In this document: positions 1 through 10,212 of the stretch, one piece after another
Position numbering within the stretch: the stretch's first letter is position 1
Layout: the number at the start of each line of letters is the position of its first letter
DNA from: Argyresthia goedartella
Lineage: Eukaryota; Arthropoda; Insecta; Lepidoptera; Argyresthiidae
Direction: 5' to 3'
Length of the DNA: 64,000 nucleotides
Assembly: GCA_949825045.1 (NCBI GenBank)
Contig: OX463820.1
Span: 7,204,501 to 7,268,500 of the forward strand
Notes under the pieces: generated by a model
Database searches by the model: none
What the model was told of the DNA's origin: nothing
Seen by the model: the letters and a program-made list of their open reading frames with translations, nothing else
Made by a program: the position numbers and the translations under genes

Positions 1-299
1 CAAGAAAATGGATTAATTCAAGTGGGAATTTAACAGACAATTCTCGTACTCGTTCTCAATTGCAGTTTGGGTACGGTAAAGTATGACTTTCGATAGCACT
101 TTGCTGACCGTGCTGAGGAGTGTGAGCGATTTATTTTGGCTTATGTTGAAACGATCACCAAAACTGCACCTATTTTACTACCAATAAATTCGAAACGACC
201 GCCAGAATAAGTAACCGACCAACAAATTATGTTTGGATAAATGATCACCAAACTTCTTCTTATGTTTTGTGTACTCAAGTTTATGTTTTAAGTATGTTT
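1..299. other. AT-rich DNA with no gene
   Basis: No coding signal is visible. The segment contains scattered GATCACCAAA-type words (for example near 151 and 241) that recur near 53717 and 55155, so it is probably the body of the dispersed repeat whose conserved core begins near 300. The boundary could not be fixed. Confidence 0.4.
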
Positions 300-405
300 T
301 GTTGTTGTCACATGTTCAACCTAACACGAAGGATAAAGGGGGCTTCGCTTCGCTCACCCCCTTTACCCTTCACCTAAGCTACCGCAGTATTTTGCCCTGA
401 TATTT
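300..405 (+). repeat. Dispersed repeat family A, copy 1
   Basis: The conserved core reads CAACCTAACACGAAGGATAA followed by a G-run, a CTTCGCTTCGCTC loop, a C-run, and then CACCTAAGCTACCGCAGTRT. The GAAGGATAAAGGGGG and CCCCCTTTACCCTTC arms can fold into a hairpin. Related copies lie at 928-1012, 17019-17110 (minus), 17146-17240, 37795-37890 (minus) and, truncated, 55255-55310. It looks like the end of a non-autonomous DNA element, but the class is not identified. Confidence 0.65.
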
Positions 406-808
406 TCTGCAACTTTGGGTAGGAAAAAAATATTTTGGTGATCATTATATTTGTTGCCATTTCTTTTTTGGGCAAATTGATTATCAGCTCTTCTTTCCAG
501 TGTTTGGGCACTACCTCCGCTTCCCAAACTTCTTCTAATAGTGTTTCGGGGAAAAGTGCCGTGTGCCACATTTTCTCCAACCTGAGACCAACCAACCAAA
601 ACCGAGATTCTTGGGAAACTTAACTAACTAGACTACCATATTTCTGACAGCACGCTTATCTTATCTGATCTTATAATTATAAATCAAAGGCTCACAACAT
701 GCTAGTCGCAATTTCTATAATCAATTTAATAACAGATTAGTATAAATAGCTAAACTGCTTCTTTACATTTTGCTATCACTCACTTCTAGACTTACTTCTT
801 ACCGTATG
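406..808. other. Non-coding DNA with no recognised feature
   Basis: Short open frames occur on both strands here, but none shows a domain, codon bias or splice context. I see nothing else in this stretch. Confidence 0.5.
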
Positions 809-810
809 TA

Positions 811-1204
811 TATGTCACCGGAAGATAGTCAAAACTGTTAGTTGATAAACTAACGCGGTAGTTGATCAACTATCGACAGATAGAAGACAGACCGACAGGG
901 TTTAGAATTTATGTTTATTTTGTTGTTACATGTCAACCTAACACGAAGACTATTCGGGGGCTTCGCTGCGCTCGCCCCCTTTCACCTAAACTACCGCAGT
1001 GTTTGCCCTGGTATTTCGTTTGCGAATCAAGTTCAAACCAGTTTACTATTTTTCAGTTAACGGTTTTTACCGTTAGTTGATCAACTACCGCGTCATATAG
1101 TAAACAGTACGCTACAGTTTACTATCTGTCGATAGTTGACCAACTTACGAGAAAAAAAACGTTAGTTTATCAACTAACGGTTTTGACTATCTTACGGTGA
1201 CATA
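811..1204. mobile_element. MITE with ~50-bp terminal inverted repeats
   Basis: The left end (811-860) starts TATGTCACCGGAAGATAGTC and is matched in inverse at the right end (1155-1204), which ends CTTACGGTGACATA. The arms carry nested palindromes built on GTTAGTTGATAAACTAAC. A TA dinucleotide flanks both ends (809-810 and 1205-1206) and fits a TA target duplication. The interior (about 928-1012) contains a copy of repeat family A. There is no open frame of note, so the element is non-autonomous. Tc1/mariner-type is suggested only by the TA. Confidence 0.75.
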
Positions 1205-1206
1205 TA

Positions 1207-4089
1207 TGATCAAATTGCCATTGCTGGTGGGTAATACGCAGCAGTGTGTAATCAAGCAATCTGTACCAACTGAATTGAAAAAAATACCCGGTCTTGGAAG
1301 TATACGTATTTGTGACGCTGTTTCTGGTTCCCACCACATAGGGTATCCTAGTGTGGGGCCATTAGAAATGTATGTGCCCGTAAGTAATGTTATTTAATTT
1401 TATGATAATACATCTGCAGTATTCTGGCACATTGGAATCTCAATTTTCATTATGTATTCCGATCGATTTCCGCTGTGTCTCGAACCCGTCGGTATTAGCC
1501 ATTCGCTTCGCTAATCAATTAAAGGCTGTGGCATAATCGCGACTGCATTAGCAGGATTGATTTAACACCGGGAAATAAACTTGGAACGTTTGATATGCTT
1601 GCTGTCAGTTTGGCGCGAGTAATGTGTGTTAGTTTTTTATTGCGAGAGCAAGTGCCTGATACGATTACGAGTGAATGTATTAACATTCGCATAATGTATG
1701 ATTGTGGTATAGGTATCAGTTTTTCATGAAACTCCAGAATCACACGAAGCTATATTTTTGCAGAGGAATCGTGTAGCGATGATATATGTGAGCTCGCGTG
1801 AAGTGACGGTTAACTGCGGCTAACGTAATTATTGTTATAGAGACGAGGTCGCAACGAAACTTCAAATAAGTGAGACATCTGAGATTGTTACGTTTATTAC
1901 AGACATTCACCTCCAGCAAGCTATAATAGTCAGTTAAATATGTTGAAGACTGGATATAAATGTCATAAGACGGCTACCGAAAACAGCTGACTTTTGCCCC
2001 CCGCTTCATTATGTCTTTTTGAGCTCGCAAAATCGCTCGAAGCCATTTCATAGACATTGTCTGTGTCCGTGTCGCAATAGCCAGCGTGTCGCCGGCACGA
2101 TCTTGCGCCCATCTGTCGCGCGCTTTACCTTTTATGGCGGCGGAGTTAGCAACCTTGCGATTCAAGTCTTTAAACTTCGCTTTTGTTCTCGGCTCGACCT
2201 TCGTTAATTAGCGATACTTTCAACTGTAACAACTCTTACATCCCGCTCGTTGACGTTGTCAGGTTTAAAATGTTATTGTTATATTAAACGGTTAACAAAT
2301 ACAGCACAACAACAACTTAATGAGCCGTGTAGTCGGAGTAATACAGTTATCGCATCGATCGAGGAACTCGATGACGCTTCATTGTTTCTTTCCTTTTGCT
2401 TTGGTGTCGTTGCGTCAATTCTTTTACGTCAATATCCATTACGTTCATTGATTAATCTATTTTTATTGAGTGCAACACAGAATGTTATTGACAGCTGGTA
2501 TGTTGTTCGGTTATACGGAAGAATAATGTCGTTCGTATTTTAACGGTTTCCTAGTAACTCGGGCTCAATCTGATCTAGATTCACTGCAGATTGTTAATAG
2601 CTTGTGAGCGATGTTATCTTGAGATTAATCAGAAATAGTTGGGACGTTCCACGAGGCCAATATAAAACATTGCTGGTGTTATAGATAAAGATCGTTTTTC
2701 AAAGCGTGAAAGCGTTCTCTACATCTTTATTAGATTTCGACACTGCGACATCGTTGACTCATTTATTATAAACCTTTGTTTCAAAATCATCACCTGATTT
2801 CGTTGCACAAAATTCCATTGTCTTTAGATGACATCAGCCGCCCCGAGCTGAGCGTATCACACTGACTGAGCTCGTAAGTATCACCGACTGCTAGTCCCCA
2901 TCATGAATCTGGTTGGGTAATTTGGCGATGACGTCACGGGTCCTTAGCTGCTCCCCACTGACCTCTGGAAATGGGTACCATTATTGACACAATGGCGCAA
3001 CGCCCGACCTCTATTCATTGTGGTGATTGAGAACTCCGAATTAGTTCATTTTGTTTGAGAATGACGGGCTTCACTTTAGTGTACTATTAACACATATGCC
3101 TAGTAACTCGGTTACTGCGTATTGCATAATTTATTTAACATTGTTAAAAGTTTTTGGACGTACTCTTTTTAACATATTATTCTTGTCCCAGGCTACTAGC
3201 AAACAGCACCCATTTATGAATTCACGAAATTGGCCCTGGAAATAAGTCACTTTGGAACTATTTCCAGTCCCTCAAACCTTCATTCATTATCCGTTGGTGA
3301 CTAATACCCCGCCAATAAATACCGCACAATAACTCACTGGATCGCTCCAGAAATACCGTTTACGAGCCAATGAAAGTGGTTCCGGTATGATCGAAACGAT
3401 ACTCCCGCCAGCGAGTCTGGCCACGTAAAGTCCGGTAGCCAGCTCATAAAGCAGTAAGTTACAATTTCACAAATATATACAAGTGATATTGGTCAAAATT
3501 CGTGCAAAATAGGCACCAAAGTTGCCAGTTTAAACTTCTAAAATTGTAACTCATTGCTTTGTGAAATAGGAAAGATATTAATATCAGACATTTAAGAGTC
3601 GTAAAGATTTACGTCCGCCAATAGTGCCACTAACCGTTTACAGTCCTTCTGGTAGTCGGCCAGTGTTGAAGGGTTAATAAGCCGAGTGGACCTGCTAGAG
3701 AAGCTGGGAAATTGTGATGGTGAAATGCAATGGCCGTGCCGAGCTTGCAAAAAGTGACATAAGAATGTTGCGAAAGTGACAGATATGCCATAAGATAGCA
3801 GGTGAATCTCTGCCTAACCTTTTCTGAAAAATAGCAGCATGAGGAGGATATGTACATAACATTGTATGTAAAGTACAAAAAGGATCAATATTCATTTGCA
3901 GTAGAGCATGCCAGCACTCTTGTACACCTACCTAACTATATGTACTGTTACATATGTTACATTTACGAGATACTTTTACCTCTGCATTTTTTCTTTTGCT
4001 GTTGATTTTGTGAATTTAATTTCAACAAATACGGGACGAAATAAACAATCAAACATATATAGCGTCACGTTTTCTCCCATACGGGGGCT
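1207..4089. other. 2.9 kb without a supportable gene
   Basis: I see no convincing exon, RNA gene or transposon. The parts at 2060-2150 and 2815-3010 are richer in G+C, and the second contains an ATGACGTCAC (CRE-like) word near 2928. An upstream exon or promoter of the PDZ-RhoGAP gene could lie here, but nothing in the sequence proves it. All open frames are shorter than 100 codons and carry no recognisable domain. Confidence 0.4.
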
Positions 4090-4106
4090 GGGGGGGGGGG
4101 GGGGGG
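4090..4106 (+). repeat. Poly-G tract (17 G)
   Basis: An uninterrupted run of 17 G follows ACGGGGGCT. Runs like this are unstable and can form quadruplexes. The length may be uncertain from sequencing. Confidence 0.85.
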
Positions 4107-4176
4107 CTCAGTTGTGGCCTAGTTTAGGCATTGATTTATTAATCCAGTTTGAAAGGGCGTGCTTCTGTAAGCAACT

Positions 4177-4264
4177 CTACCTCGGTGTTACTGCACCAAT
4201 GCTTGGTCTTCGCTCGGTTTCTACCTCGGTGTTACTGCACCAATGCTTGGTCTTCGCTCGGTTT
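4177..4264. repeat. 44-bp perfect tandem duplication
   Basis: Two identical 44-bp units (4177-4220 and 4221-4264) start CTACCTCGGTGTTACTGCAC. The identity implies a recent duplication or an assembly artefact. No gene context is seen. Confidence 0.9.
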
Positions 4265-4530
4265 CACAGCACTCTAGGTGAACGTTTTTAACTGTAGGTA
4301 CCCATATTCTTGGAAAGCAATTTGTAATTTTCTCTCGAACACTTTTCCAGTGAAAACAAATACCTAAGTAGTAAGAGCTGGTCCGAGCTGTAACATTAAC
4401 TTGATTGAGAATGCAACATGGCTTGATTGAGAATGCAAGCTAAACACCTTGGTGGACAACACAGACAGGGGTACAGACAATAATATTATGGCCGTTTAAG
4501 TATAGGTCCAATAGTTATACCGAAATAGAG

Positions 4531-6882
4531 GCTTGTAGTATACTCGTAAGTCCACAGTCCGCACTGACCACTGCTCTCTTCCGACGACGACGTCCCAATA
4601 TTTTTATTAGAGGATTAACTACAAAGAACATGTATGGTAGATGTTGATCAGTCACTAAATTATTTTTATTCAACTTTGAATAGTATTGTAGATGACTGCG
4701 TACCCAGAAAACAGCGAAGGCGAGTAACCTCGAGGTACATTTACCCCGAGTGGTACACTGCTGAAATAATTCGCAACATAAAAATCAAAGCACAATTACA
4801 TAAAACGTATAAGATAAGTAAATTAAAATCGGATTATAAGGAGTTCACAATTAGTAGATCAAAGGTGAAAAGACTGATAGAGGAGGCGCACAAGCAGTAC
4901 CGCAACAGGGTGCAAAATCACTTAACTGAGGACCCGAAATCTTTTTGGAATTATATTAAGTCTAAAAAGGCAGGGCGCAATAACATAAGTATTTTGCAAA
5001 ATGGGCTGGTTTTGGACGATGCACAATGTGCATCAGAGTTTGCAAAATACTTTCACTCTGTTTATAATCCATCACGAGCGGAACTTAACACACAAAGAGC
5101 GGTGATAGAGGCAGGAGGCGAAAATGCGGCCTCGCGGGTGCATCTGAAGACTCTTCATTTGACGGAGGTAAAACAGGCACTGAAGCGGCTAAAGCCCAAA
5201 CGATCAGCGGGACCCGACGGTATACCTACTTATGTGTATAGGTACTGTCGTACAGTACTAACGGGGCCGCTTTTTCACATCTTTAACCTTAGTTTAACAT
5301 CAGCAGTGTTTCCAAAACAATGGAAAACTACGCGCGTTGTTCCAATACCAAAGGGCGGGGCGGGATCAGCGGTGGAGGGTTATAGACCTGTAGCGGTGCT
5401 TTCAACACCTGCAAAGGTATTTGAGTCTGCTATCCAGAAAAGCCTACTATCACAAGTCGATTCACAACTCGCAAATGAACAGCACGGTTTTAGGCCCCAG
5501 CACAGCACCACCAGCAACTTGCTTAACCTGCTATGTAAGGTAGTTCCGGCGGTGGATGCAGGGGTACAGGTCGATGCCGCTTATTTTGACTTCAAAAAGG
5601 CATTTGATTTAGTGGATAATGACATCTTGCTGAAGAAATTGGCATCCATAGGATGTACACCGCATTTGTTGAATTTCTTTGCAAGCTACATGACGGATAG
5701 GGAACAATTTGTAGAGTATAGAAGTCACAGATCCGAACCCTACTACACAAGGTCAGGCGTGAGTCAGGGGAGTAATCTTGGACCTCTAGAGTTCCTCATT
5801 ATGATCAATGACTTACCAGGGGTAGTTAGAGATGCTAACTGTCTGCTTTTCGCGGACGATTTAAAGCTATTCTTACCAATAAACAGCCCATCTGACTGTG
5901 AAAAATTACAACGTGACATCGACCGGGTGGTAGCGTGGAGCCAGGAGAACAGGTTACAATTTAATACATCGAAATGTGTAGCGATAACATTTTCCAGGGC
6001 GCAAGCTCCCCTTCAATACAACTACCAAATGGAGGACGTGTTACTAGACAGAGTGACGGAAGTCAGGGATCTAGGGGGGCAAATTAAGTCTAACCTCAAC
6101 TTCAGTGGTCACATCACAAAAGTCTGCAAAAAGGCTTTTCGAAATCTTGGATTTGTACTCCGTAGGGCCCATGAATTCACGAACATTAGTACAATCATAG
6201 CATTATATAATGCTTTGGTGAGGAGTCAGTTAGAATGTAATTCAGTCATCTGGGCTCCACATGAGGCTAAGTATAGTCTCATGCTGGAGCGTATTCAAAA
6301 TAAATTCGTAAGATTTCTGTACCTCAGGCAGTATGGAGTATATCCCCTATACCCTGCGATGTATCCCACCCTATTTGTTTTAGGTATGGTGGGATATAAC
6401 GAATTAAGCGTTAGGAGGGATCTCGCAATGGTAGTATATATTTATAGGTTGCTAAATACCAAAGTCCATAATCCGGACTTGTTATCGGGGCTGAGCCTGT
6501 GTGTCCCGGACGAGTACGTCCAGCGCCGGCGGCCGCCGCAGCTGCTGGCGGTGCCGCGCGCGCGCACCGACCTGCTCCAGAAGGCACCGCTCACGCGCGC
6601 GCTGGCCACGCTCAACCGCATTAGCAAGAAAATAGATCTCTTCTCGTGTATACTGAATGAATTCATAAGAATATCTCTGGAATCTATATGTTATAATAAG
6701 TTTTAAATAGAGAGATGTGTATTTAAGTAATAATAATAATATTGTATTTTATAAGATAGTTTAATAGGTAAAATGTGTAATTTTAATTATTTGGTAGAGT
6801 ACTCTATCGCATTAGGGTCACTCCTGTAAAGATAGATGTTAAGTGGAAAAATAAATAAATAAAAAATAAAATAAAAACATAT
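4531..6882 (+). mobile_element. 5'-truncated LINE (jockey-type) with open RT frame
   Basis: The element consists of a degraded endonuclease end (about 4531-4633), an open reverse-transcriptase frame (4634-6706), a short A/T-rich 3' UTR and a tail of AATAAATAAATAAA-type repeats ending near 6882. Most of ORF1 and the endonuclease is missing, as expected for a LINE copy whose reverse transcription stopped early. A target duplication could not be fixed. The C-terminus belongs to the same type as the LINE at 48138-51770. Confidence 0.85.
4634..6706 (+). CDS. LINE reverse transcriptase (ORF2 C-terminal part), 690 aa
   Basis: This encodes the RT part of a non-LTR retrotransposon polyprotein, which copies element RNA into a nicked chromosomal target. 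Visible RT blocks are a KRLKPKRSAGPDGIP motif near residues 190-205, YRPVAVLSTPAKVFE near 255-270, FDFKKAFDLVD near 320-330 (first catalytic Asp), GVSQGSNLGPL near 375-385, and FADD near 410 (second and third catalytic Asp; YADD in most relatives). The N-terminal 120 residues are the basic linker between endonuclease and RT. There is no internal stop over 2 kb, so the copy is fairly young. The start is only the first ATG after a frame break. Endonuclease-like sequence continues upstream in another frame with stops at about 4616 and 4635, so this protein is not a natural full product. Confidence 0.85.
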   Translation: MVDVDQSLNYFYSTLNSIVDDCVPRKQRRRVTSRYIYPEWYTAEIIRNIKIKAQLHKTYKISKLKSDYKEFTISRSKVKRLIEEAHKQYRNRVQNHLTEDPKSFWNYIKSKKAGRNNISILQNGLVLDDAQCASEFAKYFHSVYNPSRAELNTQRAVIEAGGENAASRVHLKTLHLTEVKQALKRLKPKRSAGPDGIPTYVYRYCRTVLTGPLFHIFNLSLTSAVFPKQWKTTRVVPIPKGGAGSAVEGYRPVAVLSTPAKVFESAIQKSLLSQVDSQLANEQHGFRPQHSTTSNLLNLLCKVVPAVDAGVQVDAAYFDFKKAFDLVDNDILLKKLASIGCTPHLLNFFASYMTDREQFVEYRSHRSEPYYTRSGVSQGSNLGPLEFLIMINDLPGVVRDANCLLFADDLKLFLPINSPSDCEKLQRDIDRVVAWSQENRLQFNTSKCVAITFSRAQAPLQYNYQMEDVLLDRVTEVRDLGGQIKSNLNFSGHITKVCKKAFRNLGFVLRRAHEFTNISTIIALYNALVRSQLECNSVIWAPHEAKYSLMLERIQNKFVRFLYLRQYGVYPLYPAMYPTLFVLGMVGYNELSVRRDLAMVVYIYRLLNTKVHNPDLLSGLSLCVPDEYVQRRRPPQLLAVPRARTDLLQKAPLTRALATLNRISKKIDLFSCILNEFIRISLESICYNKF

Positions 6883-6894
6883 CATCACGCATTT

Positions 6895-6951
6895 TTCCTA
6901 TAAGGGGTGGCAGAGGCACTCTTGCCCACATTTAGCGAGTTAGTTGGTTAT
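6895..6951 (-). mobile_element. SINE 3' fragment
   Basis: The reverse complement matches the 3' part of the SINE at 9926-10212, around GTGGGCAAGAGTGCCTCTGC. It is a short remnant directly after the LINE tail. Confidence 0.6.
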
Positions 6952-8483
6952 AGGATTAAGTTCAGAGGAATAAGCTTAATGAATCTTTGATGATATTTCT
7001 TTTGTTGACTTTCTTTATATTTCTTATTTATTTCCTCCAAAAGTGAGACAACAACGACCTGCCAAAGTATACATACATTACATCTATCTACATCTATAGA
7101 TTAGGTATGTATGATTCAGCGCAGTGCAATCAGCAAGTCAATTTTCTCGTTCCATTATCATTCAGGGGAAAGCTGCGCGCGCAGGGATTCGGATAATAGT
7201 TAATTAATTGAGTAGATAGGGCTACCCTAACAGAGGTTGTATTAGCAGATAGTAGGGAGCCGGTCTGTAAAACTCGTATTTGTCTTGTATTTGTTGGCAG
7301 ATTGGACTATACGAGATAATATCAAAATCTTTGCAGTTTTGAAGTAAGTTTCGACTTATTAGCTTTTATCTAAGGTTGTTCACTGAATACAAACACAATA
7401 CCCTTCGTGGGCGTACCTTTATTCTATAAAGCCAATAAATGAAAATTGCTGTAATCTGAAACCTGTGGCCAGGATCAGGAAATAGCCTCTCCTGGAGAAC
7501 ACTTGTCAATGAAGAGTAAATAACTCATAAGTGACCTTTAATTAGCCCACAACAGAAATAGCAAATCACATCCCAACATTACCCACCAGACAACACACAA
7601 CGGCTCCATTGGCTCCACGGTCAAGTGTAAACAGCCCTTCAATGAAGCTAATGGTTTGACCTGCGCACGCGCAATACAGCTTGTCACTGCGCATGATTTA
7701 TCGAACGCTGTGCGCAGCAGTTACCGAGCGTGTGGAGAGATAGCGCAGTTGTATGGGAATATTTGTTAGTTATAGCCCGTCTGGAGTGGTTGCTATTTCA
7801 ATTATTGTTGAGGCTTTAATTGCCTGTTTGATGTATGCTGTATTTATGTTAGGTTCTTCGCAAGTTTGTATGATGAAATTTTCTCGAAAATACTTATGCA
7901 TTTTTCTGAGAATTTGTTAAATAGCTACAAAACTGGATGGTCGCACCGCTTTATAGTTATAGTGTTGGTCTTTGACTGATATCAAATCATAAAATCCTTC
8001 CTATAATCACCATAAAGAGTCGTAACATAACATTTATTTACAGTTAAAAAAGTAGGTACCAGCCCAGCCCATTGAATTAGCATTTGTTGACCGAAGAACA
8101 TAACTAATGAATGTAGATGACGCATCCTCGCATACCTTTGTCCTTCTCGTGATTATGGCTTACTGCTAAAGGACTTCTCAGCGCGGATCTCCTTAGCGGG
8201 CCCATAAGACTTAGGAGATCTAATATCTCCTCGTGAGTGTTCTTTAACGACGGCGATACACCGTGCACTATGTCCTCACCTGGCGGGGTCTTCCGTAGAC
8301 CTATGATCGTGCTCCGATGCGATGAGGCCAGGCGCGCCTGGCAACCTTCTTGCTTCACTGCTCAAGCCCTTCTTGAGATCGTCACCAGATCAAGTGTTAT
8401 TTCCCTACTTATTCTAATTACGCGTGGCCGTTTCCCCGCTAAAGGCACGATTCTCACGCTACAATACACGCCAGTACAGTACT
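6952..8483. other. 1.5 kb without a recognised gene
   Basis: Nothing can be assigned. A GC-richer part at 7600-7760 has clustered CGCAC words and could be regulatory. At 8104-8358 the minus strand has an 84-codon open frame without a known domain. It may be a relic of an unrecognised element. Confidence 0.4.
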
Positions 8484-8592
8484 CGGCGTATAAGTTGGAT
8501 TAAAATGGCGGAGTCTGCTCAGGGTAAAATGTATCTAAAACAGTAATTTTTACCTGCGCAGACGTCGCCATTTTGGTCCAACTTATACGCCG
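8484..8592. mobile_element. 109-bp MITE with ~45-bp inverted repeats
   Basis: The left arm (from 8484) begins CGGCGTATAAGTTGGATTAA. The right arm (8548-8592) is its imperfect inverse, ending CCAACTTATACGCCG. Only about 18 bp separate the arms, so the unit is nearly a foldback. No coding capacity. Confidence 0.75.
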
Positions 8593-9110
8593 CGCATTAT
8601 AACCTCGACAAACATCCCGGGGGGCTCTGAGCCCTTCAACACACGAGGAGTGAAAACCTTCTGGCTAATCCCGATTTTCTTTTGAAAATCACGTCAGCCG
8701 ACTCGCGGCGCTGCCTGACAGCGAACCAAACTCGCGTTTAGAAGACCGATTGCCTTCCAAACTCTCGGCTCAATTAATTAAGGAAGAATTACATCGCACG
8801 AGGCTAATTTCCAAGAGAGGTTATAAAAAACATTCTGTCAAACTGATATTTTCAATTGACCATAGACAAAAGGTGCGCAACGATTTACAGTAGTCGTGAC
8901 GAAACCGCAAATACTTAGGCCCCTTTAGTTCTAAACACTTACTATGGTATAGTGTTGTGGGTGAGAAGGTGTCGTACATTACAATACGCTGCGATGCCTC
9001 GTTGTTACACGGATTCCATTAATTACGTGAGGCGTTGACGATTAAGCTTTTTACTCACATGTTTCAAAAGTTTTAATTAGCAAATAAAACACAATTTGTT
9101 CATTATTTTG
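8593..9110. other. Non-coding DNA with no recognised feature
   Basis: I see no exon, RNA gene or repeat structure in this half kilobase. Confidence 0.45.
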
Positions 9111-9154
9111 ATTAAATACTATTATTTGGGCAATCCCAAATAATAGTATTTAAT
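9111..9154. repeat. Perfect 20-bp hairpin
   Basis: ATTAAATACTATTATTTGGG is followed by a four-base loop and its exact inverse. It is a foldback of unknown origin. Confidence 0.85.
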
Positions 9155-9442
9155 GTTTAATGTTAGATCGTAATCTAGAATACAACGTGATACCATTTTA
9201 CAATAAGTACAAATTGGAACGACTGTAGTTGCCTTTTGACATATTTTAGATAAAAAAAAACATTATTTACATGAATGTTACCCAAATGTTCTGGCAATTT
9301 TACACTGTAGATAAAAATTAACGAGGTTTGCCCAGAACCAACTCAAGTCAAGCCAAATCTTACATGGACTCTCCCTAATGCAATGCGTTGTTTTGTACTG
9401 GCAGATTCAACTTGTAAGTAATATGGTATTTTGATTCTAGAG

Positions 9443-9478
9443 GAGAGGTAGGTAGACTAGATAGTCTACCTACCTCTC
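9443..9478. repeat. Perfect 17-bp hairpin
   Basis: GAGAGGTAGGTAGACTA, a two-base spacer, and the exact inverse. Near-zero loops like this are typical of recent palindrome formation. Confidence 0.85.
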
Positions 9479-9902
9479 TTGTCAATGACAATTCACTTGC
9501 AAAAATCGTTTAACTTTAAATCTCTTTGCATGAAGCCTCTGACATCATTTGGATAACCAAACTGGGGCGGTCCACTTTTTTCTATAAATCAGCTCATGTC
9601 ACCCTTTTTTATCCAACACGGCTGTTGTCCTGCAATGAGTCATACAAAGGCTCATTTTTTAACACGTTTTTTATGTCCATAACAGCTGGTATGGTAACAA
9701 GAAGCCGTATCGCGTCCATTGCGCATCACAGTATCGAGTTACTCAGATTCATTCGAGTTAGGTGTAATCAGATTTGTCACTTTACACCGACTCTTCGACT
9801 CTCTTCCGGTTTTTTATGAGATTAGTTCGAATTATGGTACCTAGTTTGTAGGTATGTTCTGTTAATTAAATAGGTACAACCTGCTATTACTGTTTGAAAT
9901 GA
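9479..9902. other. Non-coding DNA with no recognised feature
   Basis: A 97-codon open frame on the + strand lacks any recognisable domain. Nothing else is seen. Confidence 0.4.
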
Positions 9903-9922
9903 CTAACCTAACCTAACCCAAC
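9903..9922. repeat. Short telomere-like CCTAA repeat
   Basis: TAACCTAACCTAACCCAACC is three to four units of the insect telomere motif TTAGG on the minus strand. It lies directly before the SINE and may be chance or part of the insertion site. Confidence 0.5.
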
Positions 9923-9925
9923 CAT

Positions 9926-10212
9926 GAGCTCCGTGGTATAATGGGTTTCACGCTTGCTTCTCACAAAGGATGTGCTGGTTCGATTCCTGACCATCTACCA
10001 ATGAGATAGTTAATTTATCTTAAGTAAATTATACGGACGTTCTTACGGTGATGGAAAACATCGTGAGGAAACCTTCATTACTCCATAGCTGCGGCGATGG
10101 GCTAGCCCCTTGTCACGCAAAATGGAGTGTTGAGTAACTGGCTCAAAGTGGGCATAATTGTGCCTCTGCCACCCCGTATGGGACAAGGCGTGACGCTATG
10201 TTATGTTATGTT
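9926..10212 (+). mobile_element. tRNA-derived SINE
   Basis: The head has RNA polymerase III promoter boxes in tRNA spacing: an A box like TGGTATAATGGGT at 9934-9946 and a B box GGTTCGATTCC at 9978-9988. The body contains the common lepidopteran SINE words GGTGATGGAAAACATCGTGA and GCGATGGGCTAGCCCC. The 3' end is a short ATGTT repeat tail ending near 10212. Inverted partial copies lie at 6895-6951 and 40668-40810. It is non-coding and depends on a LINE partner for movement. Confidence 0.85.

Noticed and set aside
2019..2207. Possible first coding exon near ATGGCGGCGGAG
   Set aside because: A short frame with a fair start context, but no donor in the phase needed by exon A (phase 0) and no family similarity.
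3908..4291. 127-codon + frame
   Set aside because: It passes through the poly-G run and the 44-bp duplication, with no domain.
8104..8358. 84-codon minus frame with a plausible protein composition
   Set aside because: No domain recognised, no splice context and no second copy seen. Not enough to call a gene.
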